Of a stretch of DNA of 64,000 nucleotides, positions 18,167-26,799 are shown one piece after another. Source of the stretch: Streptomyces sp. NRRL F-5630 (GTDB lineage: Bacteria; Actinomycetota; Actinomycetes; Streptomycetales; Streptomycetaceae); NCBI RefSeq assembly GCF_000719475.1, contig NZ_JOGO01000017.1:31879-95878 (forward strand). Direction: 5' to 3'. Made by a program: the position numbers and the translations under genes. Under the pieces are notes generated by a model. It saw only the letters and a list, made by a program, of their open reading frames with translations, was not told where the DNA came from and did not search any database. Numbering within the stretch: position 1 is the first letter of the stretch; each line of letters starts with the position of its first letter.

Positions 18167-18235
18167 GGCGAGTCACTTGACTCGCCATTGCCCAGGGTGT
18201 TTACGTGACCAGGGAGGCGAGTCACTCGACTCGCC
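18167..18235. promoter_or_regulatory. Two 20-bp palindromic operators for the TetR regulator
   Basis: GGCGAGTCACTTGACTCGCC at 18167-18186 is a perfect inverted repeat (9-bp arms). GGCGAGTCACTCGACTCGCC at 18216-18235 is a near-identical second copy, 49 bp away. Both lie between the TetR gene and the divergent SDR gene. Confidence 0.85.
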
Positions 18236-18295
18236 ATCGGTCGACGGGAGCACTTCCCCCTCGGCGTCGTCCCCTTCCCCCAGGGAGAAGCACTC

Positions 18296-19054
18296 ATGAA
18301 GTCAGGCAAGATCGCGTTGGTGACCGGCGGCAACCGGGGCCTGGGCCGGGCCACGGCCCAGGCGCTGGGCCGCCACGGGCTGCGCGTCATCGTGACCTAC
18401 CGCGGCGACGCGCGGGAGGCCGAGGAGACGGTCAGGACCATCCAGGAAACCGGTGGCACGGCTGCCGCGCTGCGGCTGGACATCAGCGACGTGGCCGCCT
18501 TCCCCGACTTCGTCTCCGACCTGACCGCACGGCTGGAGCGCTGGGGCGCGACCCGGCTGGACGTCCTGGTCAACAATGCCGGGGTCGGGCTGTTCGGACC
18601 GCTGGAAGCGGTCACGGTCGAGGACTTCGACGCGGTGATGGACACCAACGTGCGCGGCACGTTCTTCCTCATCCAGGCGCTCGCGCCCGTGCTGGCCGAC
18701 GGAGGGCGGATCATCAACGTCTCCTCCTCCCTCAGCCGCCACACCAGTGCCGGCACCTCGGTCTACTCGGCCTCCAAGGCGGCGGTCGAGGTCCTCAGCC
18801 GGACCCTGGCCGTGGAACTGGGGGCGCGCGGAATCCGCGTGAACGCCCTCGCGCCGGGGCCGACCGCCACCGACTTCAACGGCGGTGCCATGCGGGACGA
18901 CGCGCGGATGCGCGAGGGCCTGGGCGCGCAGACCGCCCTCGGCCGCGTCGGTGAACCGGAGGAGATCGGCGACGCGATCGCCGCGCTCGCCTCGGAGGAC
19001 CTGCGCTGGGTCACCGCCCAGCGCCTCGAGGTCTCCGGCGGCGCCCTGCTGTAG
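18296..19054 (+). CDS. SDR-family NAD(P)-dependent oxidoreductase
   Basis: 252 residues, complete. IALVTGGNRGLGRATAQALG is the Rossmann start, LDVLVNNAGVGLFGP the NNAG motif, and Tyr157/Lys161 in SVYSASKAAVEVLSRTLAVE the catalytic pair. The C-terminus is the usual LEVSGGALL. GGGAGAAG lies just before the ATG. It is divergent from and presumably repressed by the TetR gene. The substrate is unknown; such TetR/SDR pairs often respond to reactive carbonyls or quinones. Confidence 0.93.
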   Translation: MKSGKIALVTGGNRGLGRATAQALGRHGLRVIVTYRGDAREAEETVRTIQETGGTAAALRLDISDVAAFPDFVSDLTARLERWGATRLDVLVNNAGVGLFGPLEAVTVEDFDAVMDTNVRGTFFLIQALAPVLADGGRIINVSSSLSRHTSAGTSVYSASKAAVEVLSRTLAVELGARGIRVNALAPGPTATDFNGGAMRDDARMREGLGAQTALGRVGEPEEIGDAIAALASEDLRWVTAQRLEVSGGALL

Positions 19055-19184
19055 AGCCACCGCCCGTACCTCCCTGGCGGAACGGGAAATGCGTCTGGTC
19101 CAGCGCGATCCGCAATCCGGTCCGGGGGCGAGGAGGAGGCCCGGCGTCCCGCTCGTCAGCCATGTCAGGCCTCGTCCACTCCCT

Positions 19185-19207
19185 CGTCCCCGCTTCCGGC
19201 GGGGACG
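19185..19207. terminator. Strong hairpin between convergent genes
   Basis: CGTCCCCGC pairs perfectly with GCGGGGACG around a five-base loop, between the convergent SDR and acetyltransferase genes. There is no T-tract; it is a probable bidirectional terminator. Confidence 0.6.
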
Positions 19208-19252
19208 GCTCCCCGCGAGGACGGGTACGGGCGGCGGGGCGAGGGCGCGGGG

Positions 19253-19906
19253 TCAGCGCCGGCCGATCCGCGCGGCGGCCTCCTCCAGGTCGGCGACGGT
19301 CCCCGACATGATCGTCCGTACGTGGTCGGTGATGTCCCGCACGGGCCAGTCCCACCACGACACGGCGAGGAGCCTGGCGATGTCCGCGGCGTCGTAGCGG
19401 GTGCGGATGAGCCGGGCGGGGTTGCCGCCGACGATGCCGTAGTCGGGGACGTCGGCGGTGACCACGGCGCCGGCGGCGATGATCGCCCCGTGGCCGATCC
19501 GTACACCGGGCATGACGGTGGCGCCGTGCCCGAACCACACGTCGTTGCCGACGACCGTGTCCCCGCGCCCGGGCAGGTCGGTGATCAGGTCGAAGTGCTC
19601 CGCCCAGGAACCTCCCATGGTGGGGAACGGGAAGGTGGAAGGCCCGTCCATGCGGTGGTTGGCGCCGTTCATGATGAACCGGGTGCCCGTCCCCAGCGCG
19701 CAGTACTTGCCGATGACAAGCCGCTCGGGACCGTAGTGGTAAAGGACGTTGCGCGTCTCGAACGCGGTCGGGTCGTCCGGATCGTCGTAGTAGGAGAAGT
19801 CGCCGACCTCGATCAGCGGAGACTTCACCAGCGGCTTGAGGAGGACCACACGGGGGTGCTCGGGCATCGGGTGGAGCACGGTGGGGTCGGCGGGAACGGG
19901 CGGCAC
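19253..19906 (-). CDS. Vat/CatB-like xenobiotic O-acetyltransferase
   Basis: 217 residues. Left-handed beta-helix hexapeptide repeats are visible ([20 protein letters not shown], then [20 protein letters not shown] and [20 protein letters not shown]). The catalytic His lies in NGANHRMDG, and the N-terminal [13 protein letters not shown] is typical of streptogramin A / chloramphenicol CatB-type enzymes. These transfer acetyl from acetyl-CoA to a drug hydroxyl. Chromosomal actinomycete copies may instead acetylate sugars or native metabolites. The start is GTG at 19906 with a weak AAAGGAA site; ATG at 19867 is an alternative. Confidence 0.88.
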   Translation of the reverse strand: MPPVPADPTVLHPMPEHPRVVLLKPLVKSPLIEVGDFSYYDDPDDPTAFETRNVLYHYGPERLVIGKYCALGTGTRFIMNGANHRMDGPSTFPFPTMGGSWAEHFDLITDLPGRGDTVVGNDVWFGHGATVMPGVRIGHGAIIAAGAVVTADVPDYGIVGGNPARLIRTRYDAADIARLLAVSWWDWPVRDITDHVRTIMSGTVADLEEAAARIGRR

Positions 19907-20166
19907 GGGGAAGGCGGTTCCTTTCCGGACGATCGATTCCGAAGGTCGGTGGTCACAGCGATTTCGGAGCGGAGGATGGCGCGGTCACTTGGACCGTGTC
20001 CCGCGTGATGAGACGGACGAGTCGTTTGTAGCAGCACGATGCCGAGACGCACACGGGAAATACCGGTGGGGGCCGGAGGGGACAAGGCCGCACGGGCCCC
20101 GTTCTTCCGTCGTCACGCAGGAGGAACCCGCGCGGCTCTTTCCGCGTGACGGGCCACTCGGGCGCG

Positions 20167-20946
20167 CTATCGCTGGTGGGGGCCCGAGAGTGCCGCCGCG
20201 GTGGCGCGGGCGAAGCCTTCCGCGTTGTCCAGCATGATGTTGTGCCCGCAGTCCGGGACGGAGACGACGGTCACCCCGGCATCGGTGAGCGCGTCGGTTC
20301 CGGGGAGCGGGCCGTCGGCGCTGGGGAGCAGATAGGTGCGCGGGATCTCCAGGTCCAGCAAAAGCTCACGCATGGTGGGGACGGTGCCGCGGGTGAGGTG
20401 GACCGCGCTGCGATGCAGGGCCTCGCGGCCTGCCAGGCGCATCGTGGACCACCAGTGGGGACCGGCCCGGTCACGGATCTCTTCCCAGCCGCCCGCCAGG
20501 AACTCCTCCTCGGAGTAGGCGGCGATGCCGCTGCTGCCCGCGGCCCCCGGTGCGGGCGGGATCGGGTCGAGGTTGGCGTCGACCAAGACCAGGCGGGAGA
20601 CCAGAGAGGGGTGCCGGGAGGCAAGGACGATGGCGACCGAGCCACCCATGCTGTGCGCGATCAGCTCGGCGCCCGTGACACCCGCGCTGTCCAAGGCCGC
20701 GGCAAGGGCATCGGCGTGGGATTCCAGGGTGTAGTCGAAGTCCGTCGGCCGGTCGCTGATGCCGTGCCCGAGCAAGTCGATCAACAGCGAACGACGTCCG
20801 GCGAGCAGGGGGTGAACCGCCACCTCCGCGAAGTAGGCCGGCGACGTCGCGCCCAGACCGTGGACGTAGACGCGGGACGGTTCCTGTCCCGGCAGCTCGA
20901 CCCAGCGGATCCGGTCGCCCTCGGGCGTCACGCCGGCACTGCGCAC
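20167..20946 (-). CDS. Alpha/beta-hydrolase
   Basis: 259 residues from the GTG at 20946, preceded by GAGAGGAG at a six-base spacing; the ORF could start upstream at 21045 but without a ribosome site. The oxyanion and HG motif is SRVYVHGLGATSPAYF, the nucleophile elbow AHSMGGSVA (Ser), the acid Asp in LVLVDANLDPI or later, and the catalytic His in VSVPDCGHNIMLDNAEGFA. It could be an esterase, lactonase or peroxidase-like hydrolase. It appears to be a stand-alone gene. Confidence 0.9.
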   Translation of the reverse strand: MRSAGVTPEGDRIRWVELPGQEPSRVYVHGLGATSPAYFAEVAVHPLLAGRRSLLIDLLGHGISDRPTDFDYTLESHADALAAALDSAGVTGAELIAHSMGGSVAIVLASRHPSLVSRLVLVDANLDPIPPAPGAAGSSGIAAYSEEEFLAGGWEEIRDRAGPHWWSTMRLAGREALHRSAVHLTRGTVPTMRELLLDLEIPRTYLLPSADGPLPGTDALTDAGVTVVSVPDCGHNIMLDNAEGFARATAAALSGPHQR

Positions 20947-21481
20947 AGCCTGCTCCTCTCCATTCCGGATCGACGGAGAGACGAGAGTAGCCACCGGGCC
21001 TCTGCGCCTCATCACTGCCCCCAGCAGGGGACGCGGCGTGGGCACCGGGATCTCGGGCCCCGGTCAGGACACCCCGCCCGATGTCGACGGCCCCGATACT
21101 GACTGACGCCGCGCGGGTACGAGGGGCACCCCGCCCGCGGCACCTCCGAGGAATTGACCATCGGCGGCGCCCTGGCCACGGCTGCTACGAGCGCTGCCCC
21201 GGCGCCGGTTTCGGCGGCAGACCGGCTACCACCGCATGGGCCTCGATGGGCAACGCGCGGGTCGCAGCCTTGGTGGTCGGCGAGCCGCCGACGCGGGTGG
21301 AGATTCCCATTCGTGGCCCGGTGCGGGTCGAGCGACGCGGACCCCGATGTGCTTGCCCCAGCGTCAATTCCGCATACGCGGCACGTCGTACGCCTTGTCC
21401 GTGTACGGGCGCCGACCGGGGCATCGACCAACTCGCGACCGTCGCCTTTCCCTTGACAGGGTTACCCGCCGACGCGACCGT
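20947..21481. other. Intergenic region with degraded sequence
   Basis: Between the divergent hydrolase and GH43-like genes. No intact gene is supported; a short transposase-like relic is described at 21310-21430. The remainder is Arg/Pro-rich shadow ORFs. Confidence 0.4.
21310..21430 (-). pseudogene. Transposase remnant, IS5-family-like
   Basis: On the minus strand one frame reads GRRPYTDKAYDVPRMRN, a stop, then RWGKHIGVRVARPAP. This resembles the ADKAYDvP.lR.wLrgkrIGVRiARkg block of IS5-family DDE transposases, including the catalytic Asp of DKAYD. The stop codon and the loss of flanking similarity mark it as decayed. The call rests on remembered family sequence only. Confidence 0.45.
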
Positions 21482-21495
21482 TGAAAGCGCTCTCA
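21482..21495 (+). promoter_or_regulatory. LacI-type operator upstream of the GH43-like gene
   Basis: TGAAAGCGCTCTCA is a near-perfect palindrome with the central AGCGCT of LacI/CebR-family operators. It lies 28 bases before the ATG at 21523, so it would block transcription or early elongation. No LacI-family gene lies in the window. Confidence 0.6.
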
Positions 21496-21522
21496 CTTAC
21501 GTCATGTACACGAGGAGAATCG

Positions 21523-22674
21523 ATGCGCTCTTCCCGTTGGCTCGCCGGAGCCGTTCCGCTGGGGCTTGTCGGCCTCCTGACACTGGGGCAGGCCGCCGTT
21601 GCCGTCCCACCGGACGAGCGGCCCACCGATCGGCGCACCCAGGAGACGGGCAGAGGCGCGGCGGAGCCGGCGGCGACCGTGGCGGATGAGTCCTCGACGC
21701 TGGGCGGCTCCCTGGTGGGCGGGGCGGACCCGTCCGTGATCAAGGTGGGCGACCAGTACGTCTCGGCCAAAGCCGTGGATGGCGGTATCGCGGTGCGCAC
21801 GGCCGCCACCCCGGAGGCCGTGGCCACCGCGCCCAAGCACCAGGTGTGGCGGGACACCGCCGGTCTGGGCGAGGTCTGGGCGCCGGAGATCGTGCACCAC
21901 GACGGCCAGTACCGGATCTACTTCGCCGCAGGCAAGAGCGCGGCCCACCGGATGTACCACATCGGCTCGGCCTCCGCCACGTCCGGTTACTCCGCGGCCG
22001 TCAAGGTGTCCCTGCCTGGCGACAAGTGGGCCATCGACGGGGCCCCCTTCACCTACAAGGGACAGCGCTGGTTCGTGTGGTCGGGCTGGTCCGGCGACAC
22101 CAACGTCGAGCAGAACCTCTACATCGCCCGGATGAGCAGCCCCACCGCCGCCACCGGCGGCCGGTACGTCATCTCGCAGCCGCGCGAGTCCTGGGAACGG
22201 GTGGTGGGCAACCCGTACATCAACGAGGCTCCCCAGCCTGTCGTCGACCCCTCCGGACAGCTCCACGTCGTCTACTCCGCGAACGGTAGCTGGAGCGACA
22301 AGTACTGCATCGCCGACCTGCGACTGCGGGCGGGCGGCGACCCCACGTACGTCTGGGACTGGTACAAGAGCAACGGCTGCCTCTTCGGCTCCAACGCGCC
22401 GTCCATGATGTCCGGCTGGACTCCGACCGTGAACGTCAACGGACCCGGCCATCACACGTTCATCCTGCCCGAGGGCGACGTCAACTCCGCTCCGCCCTCC
22501 GGAAACCGCTTCCCCATCCTCTACCACGCGGTCGCCAAGGGCACTCCGTACTCGTGGTCCAACCGCTCCTGGTACTCCGGTACGGCGGTCTGGTGGAGCA
22601 ACACCACTTACCGGCGCGCCAACGTGCCCGGCAACACGACCGATACGGGCTACAGCCTGAAGTTCTTCGAGTAG
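21523..22674 (+). CDS. Secreted glycoside hydrolase, family 43-like
   Basis: 383 residues from the ATG at 21523, with GAGGAG six bases upstream; an upstream TTG at 21481 lies in the operator. A signal peptide (MRSSRWLAGAVPLGLVGLLT...GQAAVA) spans about 1-29. A five-bladed-propeller start, GGADPSVIKVGDQYVSAKAV, is followed by GEVWAPEIVHHDGQYRIYFA and later WAIDGAPF, consistent with the Asp and Glu catalytic positions of GH43/GH117-like enzymes. It probably releases arabinose or a related sugar outside the cell. A LacI-type palindrome just upstream suggests sugar induction. Confidence 0.8.
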   Translation: MRSSRWLAGAVPLGLVGLLTLGQAAVAVPPDERPTDRRTQETGRGAAEPAATVADESSTLGGSLVGGADPSVIKVGDQYVSAKAVDGGIAVRTAATPEAVATAPKHQVWRDTAGLGEVWAPEIVHHDGQYRIYFAAGKSAAHRMYHIGSASATSGYSAAVKVSLPGDKWAIDGAPFTYKGQRWFVWSGWSGDTNVEQNLYIARMSSPTAATGGRYVISQPRESWERVVGNPYINEAPQPVVDPSGQLHVVYSANGSWSDKYCIADLRLRAGGDPTYVWDWYKSNGCLFGSNAPSMMSGWTPTVNVNGPGHHTFILPEGDVNSAPPSGNRFPILYHAVAKGTPYSWSNRSWYSGTAVWWSNTTYRRANVPGNTTDTGYSLKFFE

Positions 22675-23272
22675 GCGGAAGGAAACGCGGTGCTGGTGGA
22701 AGCGGTCCCCGGCCTTCCCGGTGCGACACGGCTCGTCGACACCGGTGGTTCCGGGACCGCCCCGCCGGCGCGTGAGCGCGGGTGCGGACCAGAGCCCCGT
22801 CCCCGAGGAGCACGGCGTCCTCGCGACACCGCTTCCCGGACCGGAACGCCAGAAGAGGCCCGGCCTGCCTGACGACGCGACCGGCTGCGGACTTCGGGAC
22901 ACCGGAGGGCGGGGCGAGCCGGACGCGGAGCCCCGGCAGGCGGCAAGGGCCGACGAGGCTATAAACGACCGGTACTTCCGCGATGCGGAGCGCCCGCTCG
23001 GAGGCGTCCGGCCGTGCCCGTCGCGCACGGCGGCTCCGGGCAGCCCTGCGGCCCGGGGTCTCCCCAGGCCCCGGGCCGCGCCCTGTTCCGTAGCCCCGTG
23101 TACCCCGGGGGGCGTCCCGTAGGCGTGTGGTTTCCGCAAGGGCTTCTGGCGGGGTTTCGCAGGGGTGGGAGGTTGTGCGTACGGTGGTGGGGTCGTCGTG
23201 CCTCCCCAAGGGGCGGCGTGACGGCGACAGGCCGGGAGGAGGTGAGGGGCCCGCTGAGCGAGCCCCGCCCGC
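22675..23272. other. Intergenic region before the phosphatase operon
   Basis: About 600 bases with no supported gene; ORFs are Arg/Pro-rich shadows. It probably holds the promoter of the downstream phosphatase operon. GTTTCCGCAAGGG at about 23129-23141 and GTTTCGCAGGGG at about 23153-23164 form a loose direct repeat of unknown meaning. Confidence 0.4.
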
Positions 23273-25027
23273 ATGACACGACCAGCCGAACGCACCGCAG
23301 CCACAGCCCACGCGCCCACCGCGCACCCCAACACCGCACGGAGGCACACCGCGGCGCAAGCACCCGTCCCCTCACCAGCGCCCTCCGCCGGAGCCCTCAC
23401 CGCGGCGCGGGCTCCCGCTCCCCCGCGCCTGACCGCCGCCCCCCGCACCCCTCTCGACCACGTGCCGCCCCCCGCCCTGCGCGCGGGTCCGGACGGCCTC
23501 GTACGCGAGATCAACGGCGCGGCGGCGCTGCTGCTGCCCCGGAGCACCCCCGGCAGCCCGCTCGCCGGCACGGCGCCGGACTGGTTCTCCGGCGCGCACG
23601 CGCGGGCGGTCCGCGAGGACCTGCCCGGCACGGCGCGCGGGGCGCTCGGCGCGCGCGTCTACGAGGCGAGCCCCGTACGGCACGAGGGCGGCGAGTTCAC
23701 GTGGTGGCTGCGCGAGGCGGGCGAGGAGGAGGGGCTGCGTGCCGAGCTGCGCGCCGAGCGGGCCCGCAACGCCCTGCTCGAGGAGGCGTCGGCCCAGCTC
23801 CTCGCCTCGCTCAACGCCGACCGCGCCCTCGCCATCACCGCGCGTCTCGCGGCGCGGCACCTCGCCGACGCCGCGGTCGTCGTCTCGCCGTGGCGCGGCC
23901 GTCGCGTCGAACTCGTCCTCGGCGTCGCGGACGGGGAGCCGAGGACCCGCTCCGTGTCCGCCGACCCGGCCGAGGTCCCCGGGCTCGTCGAGGCCCTGCA
24001 AGGCTTCCCGCCCGTGCCCTCGCGCTGGCTCGACCCCGCGCAGTTCCCCGCCTGGGCGCTCCCCGAGGGCTTCGGCACCCCGGTGTCCGTGCTCGTGACG
24101 CCGATGCCGGGGCACGGGGTCCCGGCGGGCGCTCTGGTGCTGCTGCGCGAGGAAGGCGGGCGGACCTTCGGCGAGGACGAGGAGTCCCTCGCGCGGCTCT
24201 TCGCCCTCCGCGCGGGCACCGCGGTGTCCGCCGCGCTCCTGTACGCGGAGCAGGCCGCGCTCACCAAGACTCTGACCCGCGAACTGCTCCCGCCCCCGCT
24301 GCACCGCGTCGACGGCATCGACCTCGCGGGCGGCTACCGGCCCTCGGCCGACCGCGAGCGCGTCGGCGGCGACTTCTACGACGTCCACCCGGCCGCCGAG
24401 GGGACGGACGGCGAGTGCTTCGTCGTCCTCGGCGACGTGTGCGGCAAGGGCCTCGAAGCCGCGATCCTCACCGGCAAGATCCGCAACACGCTGCACGCGC
24501 TGCTGCCGCTCGCCGCCGACCACCAGCGCGTCCTCACGCTCCTCAACGCCGCGCTCCTGACCTCCCACCACACGCGTTTCGCGACGCTCGTCCTCGCCTC
24601 GGCGCGCGCGGAGGCGGACGGCGGGGTGCGGCTGCGGGTGACGACCGCGGGCCACCCGCGGCCGCTCCTCGTCCGCGCGGACGGCGGCGTCGAGCAGGCG
24701 GAGACGCACGGCACGCTCGTCGGCGTGCTCCCGGAGGTGCGCGCCACGACGGCCGTGGTGCGGCTCGCGCCGGGCGAGACGTGCCTGCTCTACACGGACG
24801 GCATCACGGAGGCGAAGGGCGGGCCGCTCGGCGAGACGATGTTCGGCGAGGACCGGCTGAGCAGGGCGGCGGGCGAGTGCGCGGGGATGCCCGCGGGCGC
24901 GGTCGTGGAGCGGGTGCGGATGCTGGCGGCGCAGTGGGTCGGCGCGGGCCGCCACGACGACATGGCGGTGGTGGCGATCACGGCGCCGAAGCGGGGGCGG
25001 AAGGCGGAGGGCGCGGCATCCGTCTAG
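23273..25027 (+). CDS. SpoIIE/PP2C-type serine phosphatase with PAS- and GAF-like sensor regions
   Basis: 584 residues. A low-complexity Ala/Pro leader (1-60) is followed by a short PAS-like region (LRAGPDGLVREINGAAALLL) at about 70-150, a GAF-like domain at about 170-330, and an RsbU-type phosphatase at about 345-575. Metal-binding Asp motifs are all present: RVGGDFYDV, LGDVCGKG, YTDGITEA and RHDDMAVV. The enzyme would dephosphorylate a phospho-STAS protein in a partner switch. The operon partners are the B12-binding gene 232 bases downstream and the STAS gene beyond it. The ribosome site at the ATG is weak. Confidence 0.92.
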   Translation: MTRPAERTAATAHAPTAHPNTARRHTAAQAPVPSPAPSAGALTAARAPAPPRLTAAPRTPLDHVPPPALRAGPDGLVREINGAAALLLPRSTPGSPLAGTAPDWFSGAHARAVREDLPGTARGALGARVYEASPVRHEGGEFTWWLREAGEEEGLRAELRAERARNALLEEASAQLLASLNADRALAITARLAARHLADAAVVVSPWRGRRVELVLGVADGEPRTRSVSADPAEVPGLVEALQGFPPVPSRWLDPAQFPAWALPEGFGTPVSVLVTPMPGHGVPAGALVLLREEGGRTFGEDEESLARLFALRAGTAVSAALLYAEQAALTKTLTRELLPPPLHRVDGIDLAGGYRPSADRERVGGDFYDVHPAAEGTDGECFVVLGDVCGKGLEAAILTGKIRNTLHALLPLAADHQRVLTLLNAALLTSHHTRFATLVLASARAEADGGVRLRVTTAGHPRPLLVRADGGVEQAETHGTLVGVLPEVRATTAVVRLAPGETCLLYTDGITEAKGGPLGETMFGEDRLSRAAGECAGMPAGAVVERVRMLAAQWVGAGRHDDMAVVAITAPKRGRKAEGAASV

Positions 25028-25259
25028 GGCCTCAGTACCGCGAGCGCCCCGCGAGGCCCGTACCGCCGGGGGCCGCGAGGCCCGTGGCCGGGGCCCGCGA
25101 GGCCCCCGTATCGCGCGGAGGGGCGGGAAGCGGCACAGCGCGGGGCCGGAGGCCGCGTGGACGGGGTGGGAGCCCCGTCCCGTGCGAGCGCGAGCCCGTG
25201 CCCGTACTGTCGGGAGAATGTACCGCGCAGCGAGCGCGGCCGGTTCTGGGGAGGGGTCG

Positions 25260-26456
25260 ATGACGAGCACGGTGACGGTGGCGCCGCCCCGGGCCGAGAC
25301 GTGGGCCGAGCGGCTGTGGGCCCCTGTCGCCGTGGGCGACGAGGACACGGCGGCGGCGGTGGTGCGCGCGGCGCACGGGGCCGGGCTGGACGCGGAGAGC
25401 GTCCTGCTCGACGTCATCGGCGCGGTGCAGCGGCGGGTCGGCGCGGAGTGGGCGGCGAACCGGCTCGGTGTCGCGCAGGAGCACGCGGCGACGGCCGTCA
25501 ACGAGCAGTGCGTCGGGGTGCTGCGGCACTCGGCGCCGCCCGCCGTGCCCGCGCCGGGCGCGGGGCGGATCGTCGTGGCGTGCGTGGACGGCGAGTGGCA
25601 CGGGCTGCCCGCGCGGCTCGTCGCCGAGGTGCTGCGCCTGCGCGGCTGGCACGTCGACCACTTGGGCGCGCAGGTGCCCGCGCCGCACCTCATCGGCCAC
25701 CTGCACCGTACGGGCGCCGACGCCGTCGCGCTCTCGGGCTCGCTCGCGCCGCGGCTGCCCGTCGCGCACGCGACGCTGACGGCGTGCCAGGCGGTCGGCG
25801 TCCCGGTGCTCGTCGGCGGCGCCGCCTTCGGCCACGACGGCCGCTACGCCCGCCTGCTCGGCGCGGACGCCTGGGCGCCCGACGCGCGCGCCGCCGCCGA
25901 CCGCCTCGCGCGCGGCCCGCTGCCGCCCCCACCGCGCGACCACGTCATGAGCGCCGACCTGCCGCACCTCGCGGACCAGGAGTACACCTTCGTGACGCGT
26001 TCGCGTCAGGAGCTGGTCAGGGCCGTCTTCCACGGCCTGCTCGACCGCTACCCGCCGATGCGCGCGTACACCGCCCTCCAGCGCGAGCACACGGCCGAGG
26101 ACCTCGACCACGTGGTGGCGCACCTCGCGACGGCGCTGTACGTGGACGACGCGGACCTCTTCACGGGCTTCCTGGGCTGGACCGCGTCGATCCTCGCCGC
26201 GCGCGGCGTCCCGGCGGCCTCGCTGCTCCCCGCCCTCGCCGTCCTCGCCGAGCGCCTGCGCGACTTCCCGCGCGCGCTGGGCCTCCTGGCGGCGGGCACG
26301 GAGGCGGTGCGGGGCGCGGAAGCCGGGGGCGCGCACGCGGTACGGGCGGCGGAACCCCTACCGGGCGCTGGGCTCATACCGGGCGCGGAACCCATATCCG
26401 GGGCGGACCCGCTTCGTGACGAGGCGTCCCGCGACGCGGACGAGGCCCCGCGATGA
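25260..26456 (+). CDS. CarH-like cobalamin-binding sensor without a DNA-binding domain
   Basis: 398 residues from the ATG at 25260 (GGGGAGGGG ribosome site); an upstream ATG at 25218 is possible. The helical-bundle domain carries W-x9-EH (W64, E74, H75), the signature of CarH/LitR-type photoreceptor B12 domains. A cobalamin-binding Rossmann-like domain follows: CVDGEWHGLPARL (E112-x-H114-x-x-P117, with Pro where Gly is usual), LSGSLA (SxL) and VLVGGAAFG (GG). There is no MerR HTH at the N-terminus. A helical region at about 230-345 of unknown fold and a low-complexity tail follow. It overlaps the STAS gene (ATGA). It probably senses light or B12 and passes the signal by protein contact. Confidence 0.85.
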   Translation: MTSTVTVAPPRAETWAERLWAPVAVGDEDTAAAVVRAAHGAGLDAESVLLDVIGAVQRRVGAEWAANRLGVAQEHAATAVNEQCVGVLRHSAPPAVPAPGAGRIVVACVDGEWHGLPARLVAEVLRLRGWHVDHLGAQVPAPHLIGHLHRTGADAVALSGSLAPRLPVAHATLTACQAVGVPVLVGGAAFGHDGRYARLLGADAWAPDARAAADRLARGPLPPPPRDHVMSADLPHLADQEYTFVTRSRQELVRAVFHGLLDRYPPMRAYTALQREHTAEDLDHVVAHLATALYVDDADLFTGFLGWTASILAARGVPAASLLPALAVLAERLRDFPRALGLLAAGTEAVRGAEAGGAHAVRAAEPLPGAGLIPGAEPISGADPLRDEASRDADEAPR

Positions 26457-26791
26457 GCGCTCCCCCGCCCGGCGGCCTCCGCATCGAACAGCGTGCCCCC
26501 GCCCCCGGCCATCTCGTCCTCGCACTCGTCGGCGACCTCGACTACGACACGGCGGAGCAACTCGGCGAGGACGTCGTCACCGCCCTGGACACGACCGCTC
26601 TCACCACGCTCTCGCTCGACTGCGCGGGCCTTGGGGGCTGCGACTCGATGGGCCTGGCCGTCCTTCTCCAGGTCCGCAGGCACACCGACAGGGCGGGGGC
26701 GCGGCTGACCCTGGAGAGACCGCCGGACTCGCTGCGGCGACTGCTCGGACTGACCGGGACGAGCGCTCATTTCGGCGTCGAACCGGTGTGA
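26453..26791 (+). CDS. STAS-domain anti-sigma-factor antagonist
   Basis: 112 residues, one STAS domain. HLVLALVGDLDYDTAEQL is the first strand-helix unit. The phosphorylatable Ser is Ser65 in GGCDSMGLAVLL. It overlaps the stop of the B12-sensor gene by four bases. In partner switches such proteins bind an anti-sigma kinase when dephosphorylated. The SpoIIE phosphatase upstream is its likely activator. No anti-sigma kinase gene is next to it, so the partner must be elsewhere. Confidence 0.92.
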   Translation: MSAPPPGGLRIEQRAPAPGHLVLALVGDLDYDTAEQLGEDVVTALDTTALTTLSLDCAGLGGCDSMGLAVLLQVRRHTDRAGARLTLERPPDSLRRLLGLTGTSAHFGVEPV

Positions 26792-26799
26792 GGGGCTGG

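Noticed and set aside
23125..23170. GTTT...GGGTTT considered as a SigB-type promoter for the phosphatase operon
   Set aside because: The spacing of about 18 bases does not fit the GNNT-N14-16-GGGT pattern.
23372..25693. Minus-strand ORF of 773 codons across the phosphatase operon
   Set aside because: It is Arg/Gly-rich antisense to genes with clear phosphatase and B12 motifs.
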